Origin: Phymorhynchus buccinoides
Lineage: Eukaryota; Mollusca; Gastropoda; Neogastropoda; Raphitomidae
Assembly (NCBI GenBank): GCA_017654935.2
Contig: CM065690.1
Span: 17,155,256-17,219,255 of the forward strand
Direction of reading: 5' to 3'
DNA: 64,000 bases
Part shown: piece after piece, positions 12,501 to 20,495 of the stretch
How positions within the stretch are numbered: position 1 is the stretch's first letter
How the letters are laid out: the number at the start of each line of letters is the position of its first letter
The notes under the pieces: model-generated
The model's database searches: none
What the model saw: the letters and a program-made list of their open reading frames with translations, nothing else
Told to the model about the DNA's origin: nothing
Program-made: the position numbers and the translations under genes

Positions 12501-15500
12501 GGAAATGGCTCCTTTTTTTTTTTTACTGCACTACAAACAAGAAAAAAAAGCTTCAATCACAATAAGTGGCCTCCACCCACCCCATCCAAAATGGCTTCTC
12601 TCTCTCTTTCTCTCTCTCTCCGGCATCTCCGCCAAGGAGGAATCGTCGTTTTGATAGTTTGATTTCTAGGAAGCCAGAGCAAAGTGAGTGTTCCGATCCT
12701 TGAAAAGGCTGTCTTTCTGGTGATCTCGATGCGTTTCTTGCAAAAAGTCATCTCCCAGGGTCCACCTTTAAAAGCTAACTTAGTAACTAACTTATTTGCA
12801 ATGCTGTGGCATAAGATAGGATTAGGATTAGGAGGTAGAGCAATGCTGATGAATGTTAGAGTGTGTAGAAGACTAGAACTAAATTCGTTGTAATGACGGT
12901 ACAAAAGCTCTGTGGTTTGTAGACATTGGAATGGAAGTAGGAAAGCACTGTTTCAGTTTGGAAATGTATTTTTGGTATCATTATTCTAGTCACATAGAGA
13001 CTTATCTCTGTGAAATTTGGGTTGCTCTCATCTTGGTGAGTGTGTTGCCGCAAAGTGCAGCACCTCCCATTTGAAAAACAACGTCTTTTTGGGGGGTGGG
13101 GAAGACGGGGTTGGGGTTGGGAAACCTAGTTATCAATTTGGTCATACCAGGCAGCGGGGTTTCTCCCTGCTCTGACCATCTTTTGACTGCCGTGGGATTT
13201 TTATGTGCGTGTTTCTGATTGTTATGTGCATTTTTACCGGCCAAACAAAGTCTGACCGGTATTGTTTTGTCTGCTCATGTTATTGGATTTTTGTTTCATG
13301 TTTTTATTCCTTTTCAATTCTGTGTACAGCGCCCTGTAGCCTACATAGTAGGATGGGCGCTATATAAATTTTCCTCATTATTATTATTATAAAGCGCACA
13401 GGTCAGACCTGAAGGACTCAATGTTCAGTTCGATTTTCCTGTCGAACTAGAAAGAAAGGGCGAGGCTGGGATTTCAAACTCGGCCACTTACGTGTTGAAA
13501 TTGGCAGGGCAACCGTCTTAACCGCTCTGCCACCTTCCTTCCTTTATTTGTAGTACTGTAAATGTAATTGAGTTATTTGACTTGATTTGTTACAGAAGAA
13601 CATAGTTCACCGCGACCTGAAGCTGGGCAACATGGTGCTGAACAAGGAGAGCCGGCGGGTGACGGTGACCAACTTCTGTCTGGGGAAACACCTGGTGTCA
13701 GAGTCCGACCTGCTCAGAGACCAGAGGGGGAGCCCTGCCTACATCAGCCCCGATGTGCTCAGTGGTCAGTTGAGAGAAAGAAAGGAAGAGAGAGAGAGAG
13801 AGAAAGGGAGGGAGATGGGGCGTGTGACGGTGACCAACTTCTGTCTGGGGAAACACCTGGTGTCAGAGTCCGACCTGCTGATAGACCAGAGGGGTAGCCC
13901 TGCCTACATCAGCCCCGATGTGCTCAGTGGTCAGTTGAGAGAGATAAAGAAAGAAAGGAAGAGAGAGAGAAAGGGAGGGAGATGGGGCGTGAGACGGTGA
14001 CCACCAACTTCTGGGGAAACACCTGGTGTCCGAATCCGACCTGCTGAGAGAGCCAACCGACATGTGGGCATCAAGCCTAGGAGTTTTGATTGTCATTATT
14101 GCAATGTTCCCCCTATGGGGATACCTGGGGTGTCTTGTACAAATAGTTCCCCTACCTTCTGGAAGTTCTGTGCTTGTAACTTCCTCTATTCTGTCACTCT
14201 CTGTGACTCTTGCCTTTCCCCTTTGCTTTCTGTCATCCACTATCAGGGCTGCCAACCATCCCTGCGTAGCCGTATTTGTCCCGGATTTTTGCGAAAAGCA
14301 TGACCCGTCCCGTTTATCCCGACTTTTAAATGACCGTCCCGGAAAATCGATAAAATCGTGGAAGCGTGCATTTTTCCCGCCTGTCTACCGCTTACGTAGC
14401 GCTAGGTTTTGGTTCATGCCACAGATCATGGTTTGCGCCTATTTTTGTCATACGCTATCAACTTCTTTACAGAGAGTTATTCTGATTGGTTAAATCTTCA
14501 GTGAAATCAATTCTCATTGGCTGTTGTAGCCAAATTTTCATTGGCTGTTGTAGCCAAATTTTCATTGGCTGTTGTAGCCAGTTTAGTCAAGGTTGAAAAA
14601 ATGGCGTCTAAACGGTCGTGTGAAGATGATTCTTCTTCTAAGAAAGAAAAAGTTTCAAAGCGTTCCTGTTTATTTCGAGAGACAGACACGGATAAAATGG
14701 CCTTTCATTGTGTCAGAAAGAAAAGGCGAAACTTACGCTTTTTGTGAAATTTGTGCGTGTGATTTTTCGATAAAGTCTGGTGATAGGGATGATGTGCGCC
14801 GTTGTTATGTCAAGTTGTGGTGGGTTCTGTACTTAATTTCTGATCATTATTAAAATGTCCCTGAAAATCAGGCTGTGTCCCTGATTTGAGAGTTGTTTGT
14901 CCGTGATTCACAAATTTAGGGTTGGCAGCCCTGCACTATCTTCCTTCCTTACTGATCCTTATTCTCCTTCCTTTTTTCAAGAAACGCTTCGTCTTTTTCC
15001 AGCCGAAGATGGACATGCTGCTGAGCCTAAGTTAGGCCCGTAACGGCAGCATGACGCATCTGTGCTCATAATTGACAGGAAACTGAGCGATCGACGTTGC
15101 TGACGATTAATGCGATGTAAAAACTAATTGGGTGGTGTGGTTTAAAAATATTTTTTTGTATAATCTGCTCTTTTGCTCTTTCACAGGCAAGCCATATCGT
15201 GGGAAGCCCAGCGACATGTGGGCCTTAGGTGTGGTGCTGTTCACGATGGTGTATGGACAGTTCCCCTTCTACGACAGCAGTCCTCAGGAGCTCTTCAGGA
15301 AAATCAAGGGGGCAGAGTACACCATTCCTCAGTAAGTCAGCTGTATGTTCTTCTCAGGGCTGGGGGTCTATGAAGTACTAGCATTCTAAAGGACCCTCTA
15401 AAAGAATGTGCAGGGTGTCCCAGGGATGCACTAGAAAAAAAATATTTTTAGCATTCGCAATGCCACTGGCACCCTCCTCTGTCCCACCTCAAGGACCCTC

Positions 15501-18500
15501 TATGCTGTAAGTGAAGGAGTCCCTGGGACCCCTTGTTTTGCGGGGCGATTGGGAGCCCTGCTTGTTTTCGCCCTTCATGTACTAAGCCGACAATAAGTTT
15601 GAGAAAACTTTTCCTGTGTGGTTTCTTTAACTCTTCAGGCATCAGAATTGTCAGAGGATTAAGAATTTCTGACAGAGGATTGGCTTCTCTTGTCAGAGGT
15701 TTTGCCTTTTTATTGAGTTTTATCTTTTGTGTTAAATAGCAATGCATTTAAAAGTGATTTGTCACTATATTTAGCCTTTTTGGTGGTGTTGGGAACAGAT
15801 TTCAGTGTTGTCCCTCTTTAGTCGGGGGTTAGTTAGTCTATTATAGTCCCGTCAACAGCTATGGTTATCTCAGGACTGTCACCGCATAAAGTTCGACCAC
15901 GTATAGCAAAGCACAAATCCATGAATGGGTCTTGATGGCCCTTTTACCGCGGTTTTCAGAGGATTGGACTTCAACGCCCAAGACATCACATTCACTCTAC
16001 ACTCCCACCAAGTGCAAAGTAATTCACTGCCAAGCAACCTGTCATTTTTTAAATATTTTTTTTAGAGCTTTTGTCACTGTTTCTGTCTTTAAAGCAATGC
16101 ATGCGCACACTCCCCCCCCCCCCCCCCCCCCCCCCCCCCCACCAAAGTTACTTCCCTCTTGTCAGTTGAGATGCAACGGACTCGGATATCTAGGACAAAG
16201 TCGTAATTCTTTCCTGTGTGCCTGTCTGGTGTGTGTTTTTCTCAGTGACGGACGTGTGTCCGACGCCACCAAGATGGTGATCCGCCGTCTGCTGCAGCTG
16301 GACTCCCAGATGAGGATGACCGCATCCCAGGTGCTGGACGCCCTGGCCACCATCATCGCCCAGTGGTCAGTCAGCTCTCTTCTTTTTTTTACTGTTCATC
16401 TTTGGCGTCATTGACCAGTGATGCAGACCTGTCTACCAATACCATATGATTTTTAGGCATATTTTCCTAATTTTGAATGCAAAATCTGAAAATATGCATA
16501 GAGCAACAAAAATATGAAAATCGGCAGCAGCGGCTCCAAAATCATTATTTTTCTTCTCTATTTTCCTGTTTAAAGACGAGTTTCGCGGATCGCGAGTTAT
16601 ACTCTTACTGCCCTTGGTTTGCATGCGTGTCTACCACTTTGAAGGCCATTTTTGCGAGGGAACGGTACTGCATCGGTTAGCCTAGTAAAATGCCGCCAGC
16701 GAGAAAATGACCCCATGAGACTGATAGCGAAGAGGATGACGTTGAAAAAGTTCCATAGATGGATGCAAAACCAAGGAAACAAACTTTTCTCAGTGGATAC
16801 ACCGAGACCTGGAAGTGTTTAGTCCCCAGTTCAAAAGGACTAACTTTCGTCTGGTGCACCTTGTGCAATACGGACTTCAGTTGTGCTAGTGGTGGGCGCA
16901 ACGATTGTAAAAAGACATGTTGCCTCAAAACTGCACACCAATCTGAACAAAGAACAGAACTCTGTGTGTGTTCGCGAGTTAAATAATCACAAAGAGAACT
17001 GACTGGCGTTTGGATTTATCCGGATTCTTCAAGGTAAAAAAACCCCTCTTTTTTGTCCTAAAATACTTCATGGAATACTACCAGTTCAATTTTGAGGTAG
17101 ACAGGTCTGGTGATGTCCCGAGGTCCCGGTCGTAGGACATTGACTGATTAAAATTGAAGATGTACTATTGTGATCTTCCTCTGTCAAGACAAATTTATGT
17201 CTGATTACATTTTCAGAGCTGATTCTAGGGCGCAATCTGGTACAATCCCCCCCCCCCCCCCCCCCCCCCCCCCCTCTGTTCCTTCCCACAATGATCGGGT
17301 CTAAGCGCGCGGGCCGACGCCCGCATATTTGCAGAACTGCCTGCACTTTTTACTGATCACTGCGGGAATTCCTTCGTCGTCTGCTAAATCCGTCGTCTGC
17401 TAAATCCGTCGTCTGCACAAACCGAAAGCATAGAGCAGGAATGAATGATTTCTCGACATTTCATTGGTTCCTTTACAATGTTAGTGTAAATCAACCAATC
17501 GCGTTCATCTCGTTTTACCGACAAGAAGTTGCGAGAGTCCTACCCGCCATGTTGAATTTTCTTCAAAATGAAGTGGACAACGACGCTCTTCGACTTTGAT
17601 TTTTGTGGCGGCAAAGTTAAAAAAAAATCGAGTGTGCAGAAGATGTTGCAGAAACGGCTACTGCATCAACAGTCTCGGAGAAGCAGCCCGAAAATAATGG
17701 CACTAGTGCGAGGGAACACCGGTTCCAAGACGAGTGGCTGAAGAAGTGGCCATGGCTAGCGAAGATTGAATCGGCCGCCTCCCCCTTCCCCTCGTATCCA
17801 TTGGACCTGCCCCCCTTTTTTTTATTCTTAGGGGGGGAACGCACTCTTTCAGAATCCTAGAATCAGCTCTGATTTTTAACACTGGCACGCTTTGTCTTAT
17901 TGACTTCTGCAAGAGCCAGGACATTGTCCAATTGACTTCTTTTGTCTCAGGACAGTTTGTCCTATCACTTTTCCATCCTCGGTGCATCACTGAACTATGT
18001 GTACCTACACCTTTGTAATGCATTGTTTTGTTTTCCTCTGTCCCATCTTCTGGGTTATTTAGTTTCTGTTTACACGCAGGTCTTCTAGACTTCATTTTAT
18101 CTGAGAACATGGATATCGGAAGAACAAAATGTGGGGGGGGGGGAATGAAGAAAAATATAATTCTGATAAAAATTATCTCTTCTTTTTTTTTGGGATATAA
18201 AAAACAAATGCAACTTTTACGAGTAAAGACAGTTAAAGTTTAATACCTCTACTATATTATCAGTCAATTCACGTACATGTTATATGATGAACCAGGCAAT
18301 GACGTCTTAGCTCATTCGCATCGCAGCATTTTGAATTATTAAAAAAACTCACAAATCACTCCAGCCATACATAACAAATTAACATACCATACATAGCAAA
18401 ACATAAACAAAATGAGAAATGAAAGATTACAGGTTTTTACTTCAGGTTTAGACATAGGAAAGTGGTAGATCAGACTTTTTTTTTATATATACTTTATATA

Positions 18501-19130
18501 GAAAACTCTACACTGATTGGTTTATCCACAACAAACCACTAAAAAAGCAGTCAGAGGCAACATTCTGATAAAAGGGAGCGAAGCGAGTTTAGAAGTGATC
18601 AAGGTATGGTGTGCACACAGATTTACTTCCTTTGAAGCAAATGCATCACATTGACAGCTATCTATTAAATCCGAACATATATGGCCGAAACGATTGGAAT
18701 GAGTTGAGTATGATTTTTTTGGTGGTGATGGCATCATGTTAAAGAAAAAAAGTCCTTTTTTTGGTGGTCATATCCCAGGAGGGCTCTGACAATTACCGGC
18801 CCTCTACAAATTGTACCGGACATCAACAGCGAAGATAACAACCCAACCAACACCGATAAATCCCGTGCCCCTCCACCCCCGCAACCCCCACCCCCGGGCA
18901 TGAGCGAACTGGAGAAGAAGCTGGCCTACCTTCAGTCGGACATGCTGACGGAGCGACCGGGGGCGCCCAAAGGCTACAGCACGGGGGGGGGGACGCGTGA
19001 TCGGCGCGTAGGGGGAGCCTCGCACACCATGGTGACGCGCCTCAACACGGACGCTCAGAGGCTGTCGGCGGCCGACGTGCACTGGTACCGCCATCTGATG
19101 GAGCTGAGGAATTCAAACTCTCAGACCTGA
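4344..19130 (+). CDS. STK40: STK40-type Tribbles-related pseudokinase, eight exons, complete
   Basis: Exons are 4344-4665, 7306-7391, 9791-9925, 11026-11262, 13596-13764, 15187-15331, 16246-16365 and 18779-19130. They total 1566 nt, or 521 amino acids plus TGA, and every splice phase agrees. Human STK40 is about 435 residues, and the excess here lies in a longer N terminus and C-terminal linker. Conserved blocks are KRAGPYLLGPRIGSSPV, GKMLMHTEFSLLSLL, NLQHYVIKEKKL, HRDLKLGNMVLN, RGSPAYISPDVLSG and KPSDMWALGVVLF. HRD is kept (residues 265-267), but the DFG position reads NFC (286-288) and the glycine loop is degenerate, as expected for this pseudokinase. LQIVPD (about 414-419) matches the COP1-binding VP motif reported for STK40. 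The ATG has A at -3. The family acts as a scaffold with the E3 ligase COP1, and that role here is inferred from homology. Confidence 0.95.
4728..4773 (+). repeat. Duplicate of STK40 exon 1 3' end with splice donor
   Basis: About 46 bases nearly identical to the end of exon 1 (the GLKRAGPYL coding segment) and its GGTAATTCT donor, 62 bases after the original donor. It has one extra T and no acceptor upstream, so it is unlikely to be an alternative exon. Confidence 0.8.
5717..5908. mobile_element. Tigger-like MITE family A (GGAACCTCCCTTATAAGACC), copy 1
   Basis: About 190 bases, flanked by TA and ending in the inverted repeat CAGTAGAACCTCCCTTATAA. The interior holds further inverted copies of the same words. 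Five copies occur in this window. TA flanks and CAGT termini fit the Tc1/mariner-pogo group. Confidence 0.85.
6228..6360. repeat. Dispersed repeat shared with 29258-29400
   Basis: Both copies share TTTCCCTTGCATCGTCTG, a TTAGGGTYGGC segment and GGAAACAT/C. The type is unassigned. Confidence 0.65.
6687..7254. mobile_element. MITE family C, ~570 bp, copy 1
   Basis: Terminal inverted repeats read AGGCCACACAAAAAAATAG at both ends. The interior contains a strong hairpin (GGTTCAGCTA / TAGCTGAACC around 6990-7010). An inverted copy is at 9061-9730. It ends about 50 bases before STK40 exon 2. Confidence 0.85.
7306..7391 (+). CDS. STK40: STK40 exon 2
   Basis: Residues 108-136, encoding the degenerate glycine loop (PRIGSSPVRSIVQVLARK) and the lysine at the end of FYTLK. 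The acceptor is TCTCGCAG, the donor is GTAACG, and the exon ends in phase 0. Confidence 0.95.
8451..8640. mobile_element. hAT-type MITE family E, short copy
   Basis: About 190 bases from CTGTGATGCCCCAAGACC to CATCATCGGTGCATTA, with internal paired words GTCATAGGACATAGTCC and CAGGACTGTTC. It matches the CAGTGATG...CATCACTG family at 16416-17992. Confidence 0.75.
8880..9012. mobile_element. Palindromic MITE with GTGCCAGCCACA ends, copy 2
   Basis: Same family as 1229-1384, with ends GCCAGCCACATG and GTGTGGCTGGCCC, in STK40 intron 2. It sits inside a diverged stretch (about 8730-9060) with words such as ATAAGGCGCAGGGGTC that also occur near the right end of the pogo element at 21519-23438. Confidence 0.7.
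9061..9730. mobile_element. MITE family C, inverted copy 2
   Basis: Reverse-complement counterpart of 6687-7254 with the same internal hairpin, plus an expanded CA tract at 9487-9560. It ends about 60 bases before STK40 exon 3. The two copies could pair in the pre-mRNA and enclose exon 2. Confidence 0.85.
9791..9925 (+). CDS. STK40: STK40 exon 3
   Basis: 45 codons beginning ILTLENPEK, then RQGKMLMHTEFSLLSLL and VVHHHGLFK, very close to vertebrate STK40. It lies between a TATTCAG acceptor and a GTCAGA donor and is phase 0 at both ends. Confidence 0.95.
10199..10340. mobile_element. MITE family E, left half
   Basis: Begins CAGTGATGTACCGAGG and follows the family consensus to about 10310. The right terminus is not recognisable, so this copy is truncated. 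Confidence 0.7.
10406..10991. mobile_element. Pogo-like MITE family B (ACAGACAAACC), copy 1
   Basis: 586 bases flanked by TA with inverted ends TACAGACAAACCTCTATTTT. It is inverted relative to 53960-54373 and ends 34 bases before STK40 exon 4. It has no transposase frame. Confidence 0.85.
11026..11262 (+). CDS. STK40: STK40 exon 4
   Basis: 79 codons, phase 0 at both ends. It begins with a variable acidic segment (DEALEEQEASEQ) and continues into RLCLVLDCLLPHEF and NLQHYVIKEKKLTERE, ending DNLHK. Two degraded copies of its 3' half lie within the next 420 bases. Confidence 0.95.
11263..11396. repeat. CA/TG-rich microsatellites around the exon 4 copies
   Basis: Interrupted (CA)n tracts at about 11283-11391 and again 11553-11595 lie exactly between the exon 4 copies, suggesting slippage or unequal exchange during duplication. 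Confidence 0.9.
11396..11503 (+). pseudogene. Second copy of STK40 exon 4 3' half
   Basis: 108 bases still open in the STK40 frame (DYVNLQHYVIKEKKL to DNLHK), with a donor-like GTCGG and the first part of intron 4. A CA tract directly precedes it and there is no AG acceptor, so it is probably an unspliced duplication. Confidence 0.85.
11597..11674 (+). pseudogene. Third, shorter copy of STK40 exon 4 3' half
   Basis: Encodes LQHYVIKEKKLTDRE and a shortened end that lacks the YDIVRI codons. It is followed by GTCAG and again preceded by a CA tract. It is more diverged than the second copy and has no acceptor. Confidence 0.8.
11743..11956. mobile_element. TTAA-flanked piggyBac-type MITE, copy 1
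   Basis: Flanked by TTAA at 11739-11742 and 11957-11960. The left end is CCCATTGACTGCC and the right end GGCATAAAAGTGG. It is more diverged than the copies at 55202 and 56784. Confidence 0.65.
12165..12300. repeat. GGGGCGTTGCCCC-type repeat, copy 1
   Basis: A stretch reading AGCTTCAGGGGGGCGTTG, then short alternating G and C runs that fold back on themselves, then GGCCCCTGGACCCCTGCC. Related copies are at 24670-24790 and 53025-53060. Confidence 0.65.
13337..13545 (-). repeat. tRNA-related SINE-like sequence
   Basis: Read on the minus strand, the head GGTGGCAGAGCGGTTAAGAC and GAGTTTGAAATCCCAGCC resemble A- and B-box regions of a tRNA-derived SINE. Adjacent is a GCGCTATATAAAT plus (ATT)n tail of the kind also seen at 54637-54780 and 55060-55145. 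Head and tail may belong to different copies. Confidence 0.55.
13596..13764 (+). CDS. STK40: STK40 exon 5 (catalytic-loop equivalent)
   Basis: Encodes KNIVHRDLKLGNMVLN through YISPDVLSG and ends in phase 1. HRD is present, while the metal-binding DFG is replaced by NFC. Two degraded copies of the 3' part follow. Confidence 0.95.
13820..13929 (+). pseudogene. Second copy of STK40 exon 5 3' part
   Basis: Repeats RVTVTNFCLGKHLVSESDL through ISPDVLSG and the GTCAG donor with few changes. A GA-rich spacer precedes it and there is no acceptor. Transcript reads that join it to exon 6 would change this view. Confidence 0.85.
13988..14105 (+). pseudogene. Third STK40 exon 5 copy joined to an exon 6-like segment
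   Basis: The copy reads from the exon 5 HLVSESDLL segment directly into EPTDMWASSLGV. The second part resembles exon 6 (KPSDMWALGVV), although the real exon 6 is over 1 kb downstream. Either an internal deletion or a copy of spliced sequence could explain this. Confidence 0.55.
14245..14931 (+). mobile_element. hAT-like element with AGGGCTGCCAACC ends
   Basis: Ends are AGGGCTGCCAACC and GGTTGGCAGCCCT, with near-matching 8-bp flanks ending CACTATC. Inside, a plus-strand frame starts at ATG 14601 (MASKRSCEDDSSSKKEK). After a frameshift it continues into a CEICACDFSIKSGDRDDVRR block that resembles a decayed BED zinc finger of hAT transposases. Only this first exon is present, so the element is non-autonomous. 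It interrupts the third copy of STK40 exon 5. Confidence 0.75.
14476..14582. promoter_or_regulatory. Tandem inverted CCAAT boxes upstream of the hAT-like frame
   Basis: ATTGG occurs four times in this stretch. The last three lie in a 27-base unit (CATTGGCTGTTGTAGCC) repeated just before the ATG at 14601. A promoter role is inferred from position and motif only. Confidence 0.45.
15000..15110 (-). pseudogene. Remnant of the unnamed transposon family's first exon
   Basis: On the minus strand this encodes MRHAAVTGLT followed by sequence like QHVHLRLE. It matches the first exon at 52521-52629 (MRHAAVMRLTEKYAQHVRLE) and the shared downstream segment AACTGAG. It is too short to function. Confidence 0.6.
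15187..15331 (+). CDS. STK40: STK40 exon 6
   Basis: Encodes GKPYRGKPSDMWALGVVLF and EYTIP. The acceptor is TTTCACAG and the donor a consensus GTAAGT. It ends in phase 2, which exon 7 completes as His-Asp-Gly-Arg. Confidence 0.95.
15355..15560. mobile_element. CAGGGCTCCCA-type MITE, copy 1 (STK40 intron 6)
   Basis: About 205 bases starting CAGGGCTGGGGGTCTATG and ending ATTGGGAGCCCTG, with inverted termini. It starts 23 bases after the exon 6 donor. Two further copies follow STK40. Confidence 0.75.
16246..16365 (+). CDS. STK40: STK40 exon 7
   Basis: Encodes DGRVSDATKMVIRRLLQLD and ALATIIAQ(W), the end of the kinase-like C lobe. The acceptor is TTTTTCTCAG and the donor GTCAGT, and the exon ends in phase 2. 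Confidence 0.95.
16424..17109 (+). mobile_element. hAT-like element with CAGACCTGTCTACC ends
   Basis: Perfect 14-base terminal inverted repeats (CAGACCTGTCTACC / GGTAGACAGGTCTG) with GTGATG repeated on both flanks. A plus-strand frame from 16759 (MDAKPRKQTFLSGYTETWK, then a CTLC pair) resembles a decayed BED-type first exon. It is inserted eight bases into the left terminus of MITE family E. Confidence 0.8.
17214..17871 (+). mobile_element. hAT-like element with CAGAGCTGATTCTAGG ends
   Basis: Terminal inverted repeats CAGAGCTGATTCTAGG and CCTAGAATCAGCTCTG, inserted at a run of T in MITE family E. It contains a C28 tract (17247-17274). A short frame after 17567 (MKWTTTLFDFDF) could be a transposase start but is soon interrupted. 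Confidence 0.75.
18307..18707. repeat. Dispersed ~400 bp repeat, copy 2 (STK40 intron 7)
   Basis: Second copy of the 828-1231 repeat, in the same orientation, ending about 70 bases before STK40 exon 8. The two copies flank the whole STK40 gene. Confidence 0.85.
18779..19130 (+). CDS. STK40: STK40 exon 8, C-terminal tail and stop
   Basis: The first base completes the split Trp codon. The frame then reads RALTITGPLQIVPDIN, the VP motif region, then a proline-rich linker, MSELEKKLAYLQSDM and a TRLNTDAQRL segment, ending in TGA at 19128-19130. No clear polyadenylation signal is seen in the next few hundred bases, which are occupied by MITE copies. Confidence 0.9.
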
Positions 19131-19153
19131 GGTAGCGTGCGCGTGTGTGTGTG

Positions 19154-19371
19154 CGGGGCTCCCAGGGACCACCGTTTGGGGGTCTATGAAGTACTAACAT
19201 ACTAAAGGACCCTGTAAAAGAATGTGTTGGGGGTCCCTTGGGTTGCAGTAGAAATATTATTTTTGGCGTTCACTATGTCATTGGGACCTCTATCCCTCCT
19301 CTAGGACCCTCTATACTGTAAATGAAGAGGTCCCTGGGACCACTTGTTTTGCGGGACGATTGGGAGCCCTG
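19154..19371. mobile_element. CAGGGCTCCCA-type MITE, copy 2
   Basis: Starts about 24 bases after the STK40 stop codon with CGGGGCTCCCAGGGACC and ends TTGGGAGCCCTG. It must lie in the STK40 3' UTR or just beyond it. Confidence 0.75.
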
Positions 19372-19570
19372 GACCCCCATTTGGGGGTCTATGAAGTACT
19401 AAAATTCTAAAGGACCCTCTTAAAGAATGTGCAGGGGGTCCCAGGGATGCACTAAAAAATTTTTTGGGGGCATTCATAATGTCATTGGGACCCTGTATCC
19501 TAGGACCCTCTATGCTGTAAGTGAAGGGGTCCCTGGGACCCCTTGTTTTGCGGGATGATTGGGAGCCCTG
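19372..19570. mobile_element. CAGGGCTCCCA-type MITE, copy 3 in tandem
   Basis: Directly abuts copy 2, sharing one terminus, and repeats GGGGGTCTATGAAGTACTA through GATTGGGAGCCCTG. Confidence 0.75.
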
Positions 19571-20046
19571 GTGTGTGTGTGTGTGTGTGTTTCGCGCTTA
19601 TGAATTTTTCTTTGTTTTTGATTTTCTCTTTTGTTTGAGTTCTGAGAGATATAGAGTCATCTGTTGGAAGTTTTATGCATGTGGAATTGCATATATATAT
19701 ATATGTATGGGTAAAATGTGTTTTATGTTTTTTATGAAATGAAATGATTCTGTTGAAATGAAATGATGGAATGCAGTAGACATCAATTGCAATGGACTCA
19801 GGGGTGCATGTGATGACAGAAACCTTTGTCTGAATTTCTATTTCCAGTTCTAAGCCTAGTGATATCAGTTCAAGAGGATTTTTTTCAGGCAGTGGTCTGC
19901 CTGAACCCGCATCAAATTTCCTGAATTCAGGCGTCGGGCATACCCACATACACTCCTGTTATGGTATTCAGATAAAATGTGCTTGCTCATTTATGCATGT
20001 GTATTTTGTATTGATAGTTTATCCATTTCCCCTTCCCTCGCAGCCA

Positions 20047-20181
20047 TCATATTGGTGGAGTTTGGTGAGAGCCTGATTTAGGAAAAACAACCCAGCAAAT
20101 AGAAGTGATAAAAACACTAAGTTTTTCGTTTTGCTCTTTGTGGTACACTTCGCAGTTGAAGCGTCCGATATTGAGCTTTAA
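20047..20181 (-). pseudogene. 3' part of a small open frame interrupted by the piggyBac element
   Basis: After TTAA (20178-20181) the minus-strand sequence, joined to the frame that starts at 29186, stays open for about 20 basic codons and then meets a stop. The rejoined frame supports treating 20182-28908 as an insertion. The function of the frame is unknown. Confidence 0.5.
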
Positions 20182-20495
20182 CCCCTTCACTGCCGTATGT
20201 ATAATAGCATTTCTGTGATGCTGTCTGCCGGAGCAAATTTCTGATGTTTTCGGTAGGTTAACTAAACTGCCTACCACTCACTCATTTATTGATATATCTC
20301 TAAGATGTTTTGCATGTTTTTTGGTTATACCCGTGGCTATGATGTGATATAAGAATAATTTCATTTTCTTGGAAATCAGTGTGATAAATATGGATATAAT
20401 ACTAATTAGAAAAAATTAAATGACACTTTCGGAACATAAACAGTCTTTGCAGACAATAAAATCACACAAAACATTGGAAAAACTGGTATTACTGT

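Larger units (their letters stand above)
16416..17992. mobile_element. hAT-type MITE family E, long copy carrying two nested elements
   Basis: Ends are CAGTGATG (16416) and GGTGCATCACTG (17992). Two hAT-like insertions (16424-17109 and 17214-17871) account for most of its length. Short copies at 8451, 10199 and 56679 show the uninterrupted sequence at each insertion point. Confidence 0.75.

Noticed and set aside
13337..13545. Functional tRNA gene
   Set aside because: Only A- and B-box-like words are present; no cloverleaf can be drawn, and a retroposon tail is attached.
14026..14493. 155-codon plus-strand frame
   Set aside because: It runs across the end of an STK40 exon copy and into a hAT-like element; composition is unlike coding sequence.
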